Positions 24,834-32,691 of a stretch of 46,742 bases of DNA are shown piece by piece. The position numbers and the translations under genes are program-made. Each line of letters begins with the position of its first letter. Positions within the stretch are counted from its first letter, which is position 1. The notes under the pieces are model-generated. The model saw nothing but the letters and a program-made list of their open reading frames with translations. It had not been told where the DNA came from and did not search any database. This DNA comes from an uncultured Erysipelotrichaceae bacterium. Its GTDB lineage: Bacteria > Bacillota_I > Bacilli_A > Erysipelotrichales > Erysipelotrichaceae. The DNA is taken from assembly GCA_905201565.1 (NCBI GenBank), contig CAJKOS010000003.1, positions 1 through 46,742 of the forward strand, given 5' to 3'.

Positions 24834-26210
24834 TCAGTAATATCTGTTTTCAACATGTGTATGAGACACAATATACTTATTCTCCCTGACCATTGCCCAC
24901 GGACCATACAAACCACAAGCCAGCACCGTCAGGATCGTGTTTGTCAGCCAGATGAAGAAGATACCTCCACCCGTACCATCATAGAAATAACGCTGGTTAC
25001 GGATTACCGTATTTCTCTTTTCCCACTTCGTGATCATCGTATCGCACCATGGGTAAGCAATCGAACAAGTCACACCACTGAGAATACCAGTCAGAATACT
25101 GTAACCAAGGAATTCAAACGAATTACCGGTAAATACCGAATCATTGAATGCCTGGGTACTGATACCTGGATCATCCGCATACGTTGTATGCTTTGTTTCC
25201 CACTTCTTATAGTCCACCTGGGCAAAGTAGGAATAAATACCGCAGGTCACAAGAATCAAGAGAATCCACTTGATCCAAAGACCAAACAATTGCATTGCCG
25301 TACCATTGAAGTACTGTCTTCTGCCATTGATAACCGTATGGGAAACACGCCATCTGATAATCATGACATAACCCCATGGAAGAAGAATACCGCAAGTCAC
25401 AATCGCAAGCACCACACAGAACAGATAGTAACCAATGACCTGAACACCCGTTCCATCAAACCAGGACTCCCCGGAATTGTAGCGGTTGATGAGTGTTGGA
25501 TCCGGGCCACTTGCCATTTGTCCTTCATTTTGCATGTTGTTTTTGGTGCTCTTGACATAACCAAGCATGGTCGTAAAGTCATAACCTAGATCAATCTTTC
25601 CATTGAAACCAACCTTGTCGACCATCACCTTGACATAAATATCAGTACCAAGCACAAACGCGCCAATCGCAAGCAGAATGAATAACAGCGGAACACCACA
25701 CAATGAGAACACCAGAGAAACCATCGCCACAGCAGAAGCACCAATTGCCACAAAGAACACCTGGTTCTCCATCTGCTTCTCTTCACTCATGTAATAAATA
25801 AGACCAACAACCTCACAAAGCAGTGCTGCAATCAATATCACATGTACCAGTGTATTGGCCATCTCCACAAATGACGCAATCGTATAGAACAAATGTCCAA
25901 ATATGGAGAAGAAACCAAACGAGTCTCCGATAAAGGTAAACAAAGCACTAAACACATTCAGAGCAATTGGCATCACTGCCGCAAAACCGGCAACCGCTGC
26001 CACCTTCTCCAGCACTTCATACAAATCAAACTCAGAATTTCCAAGATGAACAGGCTTCCTTTTCTTTGGTGGTCTTCCTGTTCCTGTAGGTCTATGACCA
26101 TATGTTTGTTGTGGACCAGCAGATGGTTGAACATTCTGACTTGCTCCACAGTAATAGCAGAATGGTGCCCCCTCAGGCAACTCCGCATGACACTTCCAAC
26201 AGCGCATCAT
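24834..26210 (-). CDS. Zinc-ribbon membrane protein with three DUF898-like repeats
   Basis: 458 residues. An N-terminal zinc ribbon (CWKCHAELPEGAPFCYYCG) and a Pro/Gly linker are followed by about four membrane helices (about 70-200). The C-terminal half contains three similar units of about 90 residues. Each has a WFDGTG/YFNGTA/YFYDGTG-type motif and two hydrophobic segments ending in GI or GL-Y/W (for example VTCGIYSYFAQ), reminiscent of DUF898/YjgN membrane proteins. GGAGG precedes the first of two ATGs. The gene starts 11 bp after the DUF2752 gene stop and is the last of the type VII secretion array. No enzymatic motif is seen; an envelope or secretion-accessory role is inferred from position only. 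Confidence 0.75.
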   Translation of the reverse strand: MMRCWKCHAELPEGAPFCYYCGASQNVQPSAGPQQTYGHRPTGTGRPPKKRKPVHLGNSEFDLYEVLEKVAAVAGFAAVMPIALNVFSALFTFIGDSFGFFSIFGHLFYTIASFVEMANTLVHVILIAALLCEVVGLIYYMSEEKQMENQVFFVAIGASAVAMVSLVFSLCGVPLLFILLAIGAFVLGTDIYVKVMVDKVGFNGKIDLGYDFTTMLGYVKSTKNNMQNEGQMASGPDPTLINRYNSGESWFDGTGVQVIGYYLFCVVLAIVTCGILLPWGYVMIIRWRVSHTVINGRRQYFNGTAMQLFGLWIKWILLILVTCGIYSYFAQVDYKKWETKHTTYADDPGISTQAFNDSVFTGNSFEFLGYSILTGILSGVTCSIAYPWCDTMITKWEKRNTVIRNQRYFYDGTGGGIFFIWLTNTILTVLACGLYGPWAMVRENKYIVSHTHVENRYY

Positions 26211-26221
26211 TCTTTCCTCCC

Positions 26222-26596
26222 TTAAAGATTACGCATTACCCCAAATCCGATGGCTGCAACAAGAACCAGTGACAACACCACCGCTTCCCATACAGCGAAA
26301 TCTGTTTTTCCCTTTTTGATATACTGATATGCCCGATACAAACCATACACCAAAGCAAATGGCAATAAAACAACAACCAACCCATTCTCCGCAAATGCCG
26401 TCTCTACATCAAACCGCATCAAGGCAAGAAGACAATGGCTGATGCCACAACCCGGACACTTCAGCTTAGTCAAAGCATAGAAGGGACAGGGAATAAAGAT
26501 ACCGGTAACAGTCACCCAGATGGTATACGCAATGCCAAGTCCCATAACCTCAAGCACACCACGTTTCACGACACGCCATCTTTCCTGTTCACTCAT
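26222..26596 (-). CDS. DUF2752 membrane protein
   Basis: About 124 residues with three membrane helices. The hallmark of DUF2752 is present: CPGCGISHCLLALMRFD after the first helix, preceded by IPCPFYALTKLK. The ATG at 26596 is chosen because GGGAGAGGG precedes it. The biochemical role of the family is unknown; such genes often sit beside other small zinc-ribbon or membrane proteins in Firmicutes, as here. A 93-bp gap with a CGTCT/AGACG hairpin separates it from the gene upstream. Confidence 0.85.
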   Translation of the reverse strand: MSEQERWRVVKRGVLEVMGLGIAYTIWVTVTGIFIPCPFYALTKLKCPGCGISHCLLALMRFDVETAFAENGLVVVLLPFALVYGLYRAYQYIKKGKTDFAVWEAVVLSLVLVAAIGFGVMRNL

Positions 26597-26689
26597 TACC
26601 CTCTCCCTTTCCACGCTTATATCATACTAGACTTATCACTCCATACACCCCATAACTGACAGATGACACGTCTACGCAGACGAACGACA

Positions 26690-27265
26690 TCACTTTCTTG
26701 TATTCTCGGCAATTTCATTTGTCTTGCGCACAAGATCACCAAATGCATAAATTGCAAGACCCCAGATCCATGACATCAGGCAGCCCAGCAACATGGAAAT
26801 AATACCGGTCACAATACCTGCACCAAATACCGTGCTCACGCCAGAACTCATACCAGCCCAGCGGTTCAATGTCACTGCAGAACAACCTGCACCAACAATG
26901 GAACTAATACCAACAATCACACTGAGCACCATACCAATACCAGTAATCACCTTGCCAATTACACAAATCTTTCCACCAGGATTACTGAAAAGTCCAGACT
27001 CCTTCTTATATGGAGAATGTGTTGGAGCAGGTGCAGGAGCTGGAGCACCATAAGCTGATGGAACAGGCTGCGGAGCAGGAGCAGGCTCAGGCTGATTCAC
27101 ACGCGCAAACACATCCCTGCGCTGTGCATCACTCATAGACAACCATTCCTGATCCGTCACACCAGCAGGTGTCATTATTGTTCCACACTTCGCACATCTC
27201 ACCTGTGCATTGTCATTCGCCGCAACAACGGAACCACAATTCTTACAAATGTAAACCTTTTTCAT
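26690..27265 (-). CDS. Zinc-ribbon, Pro/Ala-linker, two-helix membrane protein
   Basis: 191 residues. The zinc ribbon is CKNCGSVV with CAKCGTI, followed by an amphipathic stretch (QEWLSMSDAQRRDVFARV) and a PAPAPQP-rich linker at about 55-85. Two hydrophobic regions at about 100-125 and 145-172 are probable membrane helices. I do not recognise a family beyond the zinc ribbon. GAGGG precedes the ATG. It begins 20 bp after the macrodomain-pseudokinase gene, so it belongs to the same array. Confidence 0.75.
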   Translation of the reverse strand: MKKVYICKNCGSVVAANDNAQVRCAKCGTIMTPAGVTDQEWLSMSDAQRRDVFARVNQPEPAPAPQPVPSAYGAPAPAPAPTHSPYKKESGLFSNPGGKICVIGKVITGIGMVLSVIVGISSIVGAGCSAVTLNRWAGMSSGVSTVFGAGIVTGIISMLLGCLMSWIWGLAIYAFGDLVRKTNEIAENTRK

Positions 27266-27285
27266 CTTCTTTTCCCTCTTCTTTC

Positions 27286-29835
27286 TTATCGGTTATTTGT
27301 AATCTCGTTTACAAGACTCTCATAATCCTTGATTCTGATCTGTTCAATATCTGTACAACAGAAATAGATCATACGATAGACCGCACTATTCTCTGGATCC
27401 GCAGCAATATGTTCACGAACCCCCTCTTCACTATACAAAGTTCCATTCAAGAGATAATACGTCATCGCACCAATCGCATACAACGAAGCACGAACCTCAT
27501 CATCCACAAAACCAGGCATCATGAACTTCTGATCCTCATCCAACACAGGCGCATCCTTCATCGTACGAATACGACCAGCAATAAAGTGAATATTACCAGT
27601 CATCGTCACCTTAAAGAACGATGGAGACACCACATTCACCGGAAGACCATGTTCATGCAGAAGCTTCATACCTTCCGCAACCTGCTGCATATAGTGCATA
27701 GCACGTTCATTGCTGAGCTTACCGGCAAGCTTATCCAAAGCCATCCCATCCGGCTCCTTCTCAGCAATAACAACAATCTCATCACCAGTCCGTTCCACAC
27801 ACGGATACGCTGTAAACAACGGAGAATGAATATCACCAAGCTTCTCAAACCGGTCATACAACATATCCGACATCGCAGCCTGAGAAGGCTCAAACCCATA
27901 AATCGTCACCACAACAGACTTGCCATCCAGCTCTGCCTCATAAGAAGTAAATGCACGAGACTCACGAATAGACTTCGTCTTCACACACCGTGACAACACA
28001 TCATCCTTCTTCTCCTCAACAAACAGAGACCCAAGATCCACAACACCATCATCCAACTGCTCAGTAGGACTATCCTTCTTCACAGAAGGCATCTCCTCCA
28101 CAACAGGAATCGGCTCAGCAGGAACACTTTCCTGTTCCTCACGTACCGTATACCGGTAAACAGGTTCCTCTGGTTTCATTTCCCGGGCAATAGAAGGAGC
28201 AGGCTCCACAACCGGTTCAGGCTTTACTTCTTCTACTACAGGTTCTGGTTCAACAGAAACTTCAGTAACCGGCTCTTCTGTCACAACCTCTTCAACTGGA
28301 GTAGGTTCTTCCACCTTCACTGGCTCTACTGTTTCTTCTACTGTAGGAGTTTCTACAGGTTTTGGTTCTTCAACAGGAGACACTTCTTCAACGATTGGTT
28401 TTGGTTCTTCCTTAACCACTACTTCTGGTTCTACAGTTTTCACCTCTTCAATAACTGGTGCCACTACTGGTTCAGGTTCCTTCTCAACCGGTGTTTCCTC
28501 AACTACTGGTGCTGCAGGTTCAGGCTTGACCTCTACTGGTTCCTCTACAACAGGCTCTACAACCTCTTCAACTTCAGGTTCAACAGGCTTTTCTTCTACT
28601 GCAGGAGCTGTTACTTCTTCAACAATAGCCTCTGGCTCAGCAGGAACTTCCTTAACTGATTCTTCTGTCTTAACCTCTTCAACTAGAGCAGCTGCCATAG
28701 TTTCTTTCACTGCAGGTTCCGATGTAATTTCTACAGGTGCCTGTTCTTCCTCAACCTTTGTTTCTTCAACAACTGGCTCTGGTTCAGCTGTACCCTCAGT
28801 GACAGTTTCTACAACTTCTTCCACAACAGGAGTCACTGCTTCTTCAACGATTGGTTTCACCTCTTCCTTAACCACTACCTCTGGTTCAACCGGAGTTGGT
28901 TCGTCTACCTTCACTGGTTCTGTAACTTCTTCAATGACTGGTTCTGGTGTCACTGGTGCTGGCATTGGAACGACTTCTGGTTCCTTTACTACATACTCAT
29001 TTCTGATTGCCATCGGTGAAGGCATTTCTACCACTTCTGGTTCTCTCTTCACCTGTGGTGTGATGGAAGGAATAACCTCTTGTGTACCAAATGTACTTGC
29101 GAATATCATTCTTGTTTCATATTCAGGAATGGCAAAGATGATCTTTTCAAACTGATCTGTATAGTGTCCTTCCTGAATGGTTTCCGCATATGCCTTTGCC
29201 AGAACTTTGGCTTCTTTGTTCTGTGTGTTGAAGGCGTCGAGAATGATGATTTTGACACCTTCTTCAATTGCCACGTCCATGGCATTTTTGATGCGGTTTT
29301 TGTAAATGTTCAACAATGTGGCATCATTTCCCTTTGGTACGGCAAGGACCATGATGTCCACATTAACCCTCTTGTCAAATGGAATAACCTTTCCACTCTT
29401 TGTTTTGATCACGGGTACTTCTCTTACATAGAGCACACGGTCTGTGTAAGTATTTGGATTTACCCTTGCATTCATCGTATAGAATGCATCACCTTGTTCG
29501 GTAGAAGACAGGCATGGATAAACACTCGTACAGATGCATAGTTCACTTTCACAGTCCGCAATGCCTTTGCGGGCAGATTCACCCGGATTTTGTGGATCAC
29601 CTGTCATGAGCACTGCTGTCTTTGCGTCTTTGCCATACTTTACGCAAGTCTCAACTGGTGTACGATCCACAACAGTCACTTCACCAGAGCATAGTGGTCT
29701 ATGGTGCCATGTGCAGAAATTATCTGGATAGAGCAGTGTGTTCTTCCTTGTGCGGATTAATACACCCTGCATCTCACTGCTGCGCAAATACTCCAGTGTG
29801 TCATAAAATGCATTTCTGATGTCTTGTGTTTCCAT
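27286..29835 (-). CDS. Fusion of degenerate PARG/macro-like domain, Pro/Glu/Val-rich linker and pseudokinase
   Basis: 849 residues in three parts. Residues about 20-250 follow the TIGR02452 microbial poly(ADP-ribose) glycohydrolase (macro-like) pattern: NPGESARKGIADCESELC at 83-100, YTDRVLYVREVPV at 130-142, then ILDAFNTQN and FEKIIFAI. The catalytic GGG...QEE signature has become ESA...CES, and the GCG-FGN loop is also lost. Residues about 265-605 are repetitive, dominated by Pro, Glu, Val and Thr, probably an extended acidic linker. Residues about 613-849 have a protein-kinase fold pattern but lack catalytic residues: the HRD loop reads LPVNVVSPSFFKV and the DFG position reads FIAG. No membrane segment is seen, so it is cytoplasmic. 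Both ends look like binding, not enzymatic, modules. Positioned directly after the WXG100 genes. Domain calls are by motif reading. Confidence 0.75.
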   Translation of the reverse strand: METQDIRNAFYDTLEYLRSSEMQGVLIRTRKNTLLYPDNFCTWHHRPLCSGEVTVVDRTPVETCVKYGKDAKTAVLMTGDPQNPGESARKGIADCESELCICTSVYPCLSSTEQGDAFYTMNARVNPNTYTDRVLYVREVPVIKTKSGKVIPFDKRVNVDIMVLAVPKGNDATLLNIYKNRIKNAMDVAIEEGVKIIILDAFNTQNKEAKVLAKAYAETIQEGHYTDQFEKIIFAIPEYETRMIFASTFGTQEVIPSITPQVKREPEVVEMPSPMAIRNEYVVKEPEVVPMPAPVTPEPVIEEVTEPVKVDEPTPVEPEVVVKEEVKPIVEEAVTPVVEEVVETVTEGTAEPEPVVEETKVEEEQAPVEITSEPAVKETMAAALVEEVKTEESVKEVPAEPEAIVEEVTAPAVEEKPVEPEVEEVVEPVVEEPVEVKPEPAAPVVEETPVEKEPEPVVAPVIEEVKTVEPEVVVKEEPKPIVEEVSPVEEPKPVETPTVEETVEPVKVEEPTPVEEVVTEEPVTEVSVEPEPVVEEVKPEPVVEPAPSIAREMKPEEPVYRYTVREEQESVPAEPIPVVEEMPSVKKDSPTEQLDDGVVDLGSLFVEEKKDDVLSRCVKTKSIRESRAFTSYEAELDGKSVVVTIYGFEPSQAAMSDMLYDRFEKLGDIHSPLFTAYPCVERTGDEIVVIAEKEPDGMALDKLAGKLSNERAMHYMQQVAEGMKLLHEHGLPVNVVSPSFFKVTMTGNIHFIAGRIRTMKDAPVLDEDQKFMMPGFVDDEVRASLYAIGAMTYYLLNGTLYSEEGVREHIAADPENSAVYRMIYFCCTDIEQIRIKDYESLVNEITNNR

Positions 29836-29865
29836 ACTCTTCCCTCTTTTCTTTTAACCACCCAA

Positions 29866-29891
29866 AGGCAATGACACCACTGCCATTGCCT
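29866..29891 (-). promoter_or_regulatory. Intercistronic hairpin after the WXG100 pair
   Basis: AGGCAATG and CATTGCCT (29866-29873, 29884-29891) form a perfect 8-bp stem about 20 bp after the second WXG100 stop. On the minus strand the following bases are TTGGGTGG, not a U run, so it looks more like an mRNA-stabilising or processing element than a full terminator. Confidence 0.55.
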
Positions 29892-29911
29892 AGAGACTGC
29901 TTACTCTTTGA

Positions 29912-30232
29912 TCAGATGATTACATCTGCTGAAAGATCCTGTACTTCCGCTTCATTTCTCTCTTCTGTTTCGCGGTAGTTCTCCGCCATCTGTTCAAGAT
30001 CTCTTGCATGTTCCTGTACCATGCGGTACATGCTGCACATGTCATCTCTCAACTGACTGAAGCGATTGGCAAATGCCTGGCTTGCTTCACCCTGCCAGAA
30101 GCTGTTCATGCCTCTGACAAGCTCCAGCATATTGTCTGTTGTGTCATTGAGCTTTGTGCTCTGTGTTGAAAAATCATGTGCTGTTGTCATCAGTCTTTCA
30201 GGTGTAACTTTAATCATTCCGTTAATCATCAT
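29912..30232 (-). CDS. WXG100 family protein (ESAT-6-like), second of the pair
   Basis: 106 residues, the usual size for secreted WXG100 substrates. The helix-turn-helix hairpin carries the motif as SFWQGEAS near residue 45, flanked by helices with KVTPERLMTTAHDF and FSQLRDDMCSMYRMVQEHA. These proteins are exported by type VII systems, commonly as dimers. A canonical YxxxD/E tail signal is present around YRETEERNE near residue 90. GGAGG precedes two tandem ATGs; either may be used. It follows the first WXG100 gene by 27 bp. The partner gene is different in sequence, so a heterodimer is possible. Confidence 0.92.
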   Translation of the reverse strand: MMINGMIKVTPERLMTTAHDFSTQSTKLNDTTDNMLELVRGMNSFWQGEASQAFANRFSQLRDDMCSMYRMVQEHARDLEQMAENYRETEERNEAEVQDLSADVII

Positions 30233-30259
30233 TCTGTCCTCCAGTTTCTCTTTCTATTG

Positions 30260-30559
30260 TCAATAACATCTTTCCCTTGCAAGTTCGATATTGCGTGCTT
30301 CCATCATGCTGTAGTTATTAGCAATGTCTTCCAGTGCTTCTACATAACCATTGATCGCATTGTAGAAGTTCTGGAACTGAATCATGTCTCTTTTGAAAGC
30401 CTGGTCGAAGGCAGCCTTTGCTTCACCTTCCCACATACCATTGAGCGCTTCCTGTGTAGACATGAGCTCTGCACGTTCTCCCTTGAACACTTCATTCAGC
30501 TCTCTGAGTTCATCAGCCTTTGCCTTGAGTGTTGATACCATTGTTGTAATTTCTGACAT
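30260..30559 (-). CDS. WXG100 family protein (ESAT-6-like), first of the pair
   Basis: About 99 residues. The central turn motif reads GMWEGEAK near residue 43, between two amphipathic helices (TMVSTLKAKADELRELNEVF and AFKRDMIQFQNFYNAINGY). The tail has YSMMEARNIE, a plausible Y-x3-D/E-type export signal (YSMME). The ATG at 30559 follows AAGGAGG and gives the standard length; the frame is open further upstream. It is the typical secreted substrate and probably also a structural component of the T7SS. An 83-bp gap upstream separates it from the coiled-coil gene. Confidence 0.92.
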   Translation of the reverse strand: MSEITTMVSTLKAKADELRELNEVFKGERAELMSTQEALNGMWEGEAKAAFDQAFKRDMIQFQNFYNAINGYVEALEDIANNYSMMEARNIELARERCY

Positions 30560-30641
30560 TTTCTTTGTCCTCCTTGTCTTTACACCTGTATAATACCCGG
30601 CCAAAAAGACAAGTGAGGAAACCTGGACAGAATGCATCTTT

Positions 30642-30965
30642 TTATGGCTGAGTAACCTGTTTTCCCTTGATTAACAACAAATCCTGGTACTCCTGCAGAT
30701 TCTCAAAATGGCTCTTGCCAAATACCGTAGGCGGATAGAGCACCACTTCCTCTTCAGCAGCCAGAAGCACACGCCTGTGCATCTCCTGCATCACCCGTTC
30801 ATAATCCTCTATCCATCTTCTCAGCTTCTCCATGCGTTTCATCATGTTCATCACAACTTCCCTTTCCTTATGAAACTGCCCCTTTTTATCTAACAACTCC
30901 ACAAGGTTGTTTTCCTCTTCCATCACCTGTTTCACCAGGCGCTGCACTTCCTCTGTATTCCTCAT
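30642..30965 (-). CDS. Small coiled-coil protein of the T7SS array
   Basis: 107 residues, highly charged and helical. Heptad-like sequence runs from about residue 5 to 70 (EEVQRLVKQVMEEENNLVEL, MNMMKRMEKLRRWIEDYERV) and the tail is YPPTVFGKSHFENLQEYQDL. No signal peptide or membrane segment. Its ATG overlaps the stop of the FHA gene (ATGA), so it is translationally coupled to it. The size and position next to the WXG100 genes suggest an adaptor or chaperone-like role, but no family is recognised. Confidence 0.75.
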   Translation of the reverse strand: MRNTEEVQRLVKQVMEEENNLVELLDKKGQFHKEREVVMNMMKRMEKLRRWIEDYERVMQEMHRRVLLAAEEEVVLYPPTVFGKSHFENLQEYQDLLLIKGKQVTQP

Positions 30966-31513
30966 AAAACCGTATAACTCACCCGTAACTTCGTATAACC
31001 AACAGACAAGATGTCACCTGACTTTACAGGCACCCATCCTTTGACCTCCCTGCCATTGAGGAAGGTGCGATTATGTGCCGAAAGATCCTGAACATAGACC
31101 CTGTTATTCTGCAAAAACAACTCACAATGATTCTTGGACACATACGGATCAGACTCGATACAATACTTATCCTTAGCCGCATGTCCATCAAACCTTCCGA
31201 TCACAAACCTCTCATGAAAATAAAACTGCATTGTCGTACCCGTTCCCTGATTGAAAATGCGAAGACTCACTATCTGGCGGACCCTGCCACTGGCAAGCAT
31301 TGTCCCAGACCTTACATCCCCATAGAAGGCATCACCCTTGTCTCGCCCATAGGCAAGGGTAGAAGTATCCACCCCATTGCGCACAAAGATATGACTCCTT
31401 GAAGCATCACTACCAAAAGGACTCCTTCTCTTCTCACTTCTTATTACCTGCACAAGTATGATGACAAGACCTTCCACAAGAAATAAACACAACATCATGA
31501 GAAAATCCATCAT
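30962..31513 (-). CDS. FHA-domain membrane protein (intact phosphothreonine site)
   Basis: 183 residues. One N-terminal membrane helix (about 3-25) is followed by a basic stretch and a C-terminal FHA domain (about 95-180). The phosphothreonine-binding residues look intact: VIGR near residue 108, SKNH near 130 and AHNRTFLNG near 150. FHA domains bind phosphothreonine peptides, so this protein could read the product of the kinase encoded at 43955-45790. The tandem ATGs overlap the stop of the 56-residue gene upstream; I took the first. It overlaps the coiled-coil gene downstream by 4 bp. Confidence 0.88.
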   Translation of the reverse strand: MMDFLMMLCLFLVEGLVIILVQVIRSEKRRSPFGSDASRSHIFVRNGVDTSTLAYGRDKGDAFYGDVRSGTMLASGRVRQIVSLRIFNQGTGTTMQFYFHERFVIGRFDGHAAKDKYCIESDPYVSKNHCELFLQNNRVYVQDLSAHNRTFLNGREVKGWVPVKSGDILSVGYTKLRVSYTVL

Positions 31514-31680
31514 TCCTCATCTGCCTCCATATGCCTTTCCATCTGTACAAGCCTTTCCTTCTCCACTTCAAAGAAATGAAACAATTCCCTGCCAATCGCA
31601 TCATTTCCCACTTCATCCATCAATGCCTCATAGTGATGCACAAGAGAATCCAAAGCTTCCAAAATCTCTTCCTCTACCAT
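31510..31680 (-). CDS. 56-residue acidic helical protein
   Basis: A short gene coupled at both ends: its ATG overlaps the stop of the 45-residue gene (ATGGTAG) and its stop overlaps the FHA gene start. The product begins MVEEEILEALDSLVHHYEAL and ends HMEADEE; it is acidic and fully helical in appearance. No family is recognised. The evidence that it is real is the overlapping-start architecture and the absence of any other use of the DNA on either strand. Confidence 0.6.
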   Translation of the reverse strand: MVEEEILEALDSLVHHYEALMDEVGNDAIGRELFHFFEVEKERLVQMERHMEADEE

Positions 31681-31811
31681 ATCAGATCCTCCTCATTCTC
31701 CTCATCCTCTTCTAAAAGCACAGCCTGTACATCCTCATCAAGAAATGAAACCATGCGCATCGCATTGTCATAAAGCTCTTCTACTACCTGTATCAATTCC
31801 TTCTCATCCAT
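31674..31811 (-). CDS. 45-residue acidic helical protein
   Basis: The ATG at 31811 overlaps the stop of the 76-residue gene (ATGGATGA arrangement) with GGGTGAAG ahead. The product starts MDEKELIQVVEELYDNAM and ends in a strongly acidic tail, LEEDEENEEDLIW. It overlaps the next small gene by 7 bp. No known family; tightly coupled to its neighbours, which argues that it is translated. Confidence 0.55.
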   Translation of the reverse strand: MDEKELIQVVEELYDNAMRMVSFLDEDVQAVLLEEDEENEEDLIW

Positions 31812-32034
31812 CTGCTTCACCCATGATCTTTCTGAGCGCATCCAAAAGCTCACCTTCCGCCTTCTCTTCAAGCCTCAAGGCATACCTTACCACCAGGCCA
31901 ATCCGCATCGCCTTTTTCACCTTTATGCGCAAAGCCTCATCCATCTTCTCTTCATCCGCTGTCGAAATACTTCCAAGCAGCTTCTCATTCTTTTCTAACA
32001 ACACCTTCACGGTATTTCTGCTCATCTCATCCAT
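31804..32034 (-). CDS. 76-residue helical protein of the T7SS array
   Basis: The ATG at 32034 follows GAGGTGAAAG and lies 8 bp after the esaB-like stop. The product is helical, with mixed charge (MDEMSRNTVKVLLEKNEKLL, EEKMDEALRIKVKKAMRIGL). No membrane segment, no recognised family. First of three consecutive overlapping tiny genes between esaB and an FHA gene. Confidence 0.65.
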   Translation of the reverse strand: MDEMSRNTVKVLLEKNEKLLGSISTADEEKMDEALRIKVKKAMRIGLVVRYALRLEEKAEGELLDALRKIMGEADG

Positions 32035-32042
32035 CTTTCACC

Positions 32043-32291
32043 TCATGCAAGCATCAGCTCACTGCCCGGCACCACACCATTTTCATAAGCGCTGAGCTCT
32101 CTGACCAAAGGCCTTTGGGTACGCGTATCAAACAACAGAAGTCCCTGATAATCCGTTAACCTTTCACACTGGGCATCCACACACACCAGGTCACTCAGCT
32201 CCCTGATCACATGGATAATGGGCATATCTTCATCAAGCTTCACATCATAGACCTTTTCAAGACAAGGCACCTTCACCCTCACCAGTATCAT
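32043..32291 (-). CDS. esaB: EsaB/YukD-like ubiquitin-fold protein
   Basis: 82 residues with the EsaB/YukD pattern: it starts MILVRVKVPCLEKVYDVKLD, a beta-grasp first hairpin, and ends in a segment corresponding to the last strands (NGVVPGSELMLA). EsaB-type proteins are ubiquitin-like cytosolic parts of Firmicutes type VII systems. The ATG at 32291 has AAGGAG about eight bases ahead and gives the family length; it overlaps the upstream 144-residue gene by 35 bp. The short, divergent sequence leaves some doubt, but length, fold pattern and position agree. Confidence 0.75.
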   Translation of the reverse strand: MILVRVKVPCLEKVYDVKLDEDMPIIHVIRELSDLVCVDAQCERLTDYQGLLLFDTRTQRPLVRELSAYENGVVPGSELMLA

Positions 32292-32691
32292 CAAAATTCT
32301 CCTTTCGCCACAAATCAAACACATCACGCTTAAACCCATACAACCGCAATGTATCCTTCTTCTCAAAATACCGCTCACTCACTGCCACCACATCACCCTT
32401 GTAGTAACAAAACACCTGCCTGCCATTATCCGCTTCCAGCACCTCTGTACCATCCGGCTCTCCAACAGCCCGCAAAATCTTCTCCAACTCCTCATCGAGA
32501 GAAAAGACATCGTCATGCGGGGTAATGCACTCCGCCTTCTGCATATGGAACAAAGACTGGATGACATCACTTCTCTTAAACTCTTTCTCTTCCATGAATA
32601 TGCCATCCACAGACCCATACCCAAGAGAAGCAAGCAATATCCTTAACTCATCAAAGGACAGGATCCAGACTCTCGTTTCGATTTCCCTCAT
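32257..32691 (-). CDS. Unknown cytoplasmic protein of the T7SS array (about 144 residues)
   Basis: Starts at the ATG 32691, nine bases after GGAG, inside the 3' end of the LytTR gene (41-bp overlap). The product has a winged, mixed alpha/beta look: an N-terminal helical half with LSFDELRILLASLGYGSVDG and a C-terminal half that is strand-rich (GRQVFCYYKGDVVAVSERYF). No membrane segment. I do not recognise a family; position between a regulator and EsaB suggests a T7SS chaperone or EspG-like role, but that is only a guess by layout. Confidence 0.7.
   Translation of the reverse strand: MREIETRVWILSFDELRILLASLGYGSVDGIFMEEKEFKRSDVIQSLFHMQKAECITPHDDVFSLDEELEKILRAVGEPDGTEVLEADNGRQVFCYYKGDVVAVSERYFEKKDTLRLYGFKRDVFDLWRKENFDDTGEGEGALS

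Noticed and set aside
24795..25589. 264-codon plus-strand frame opposite the DUF898-like gene
   Set aside because: Antisense to a well-supported membrane protein; product shows no family features.
26615..26689. CGTCT/AGACG hairpin before the DUF2752 gene as a terminator
   Set aside because: No U tract follows on the minus strand, so termination is not supported.
27169..27993. 274-codon plus-strand frame
   Set aside because: Antisense to the pseudokinase region; Arg/His/Ile-rich shadow with no start signals.
28190..28990. Possible DNA tandem repeat or CRISPR-like array
   Set aside because: The repetition is of protein-coding Pro/Glu/Val units with irregular length and no fixed repeat-spacer pattern.
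28526..29155. 209-codon plus-strand Ser/Thr-rich open frame
   Set aside because: It is the complement of the Pro/Glu/Val repeats of the fusion gene; the composition is forced by the opposite strand.
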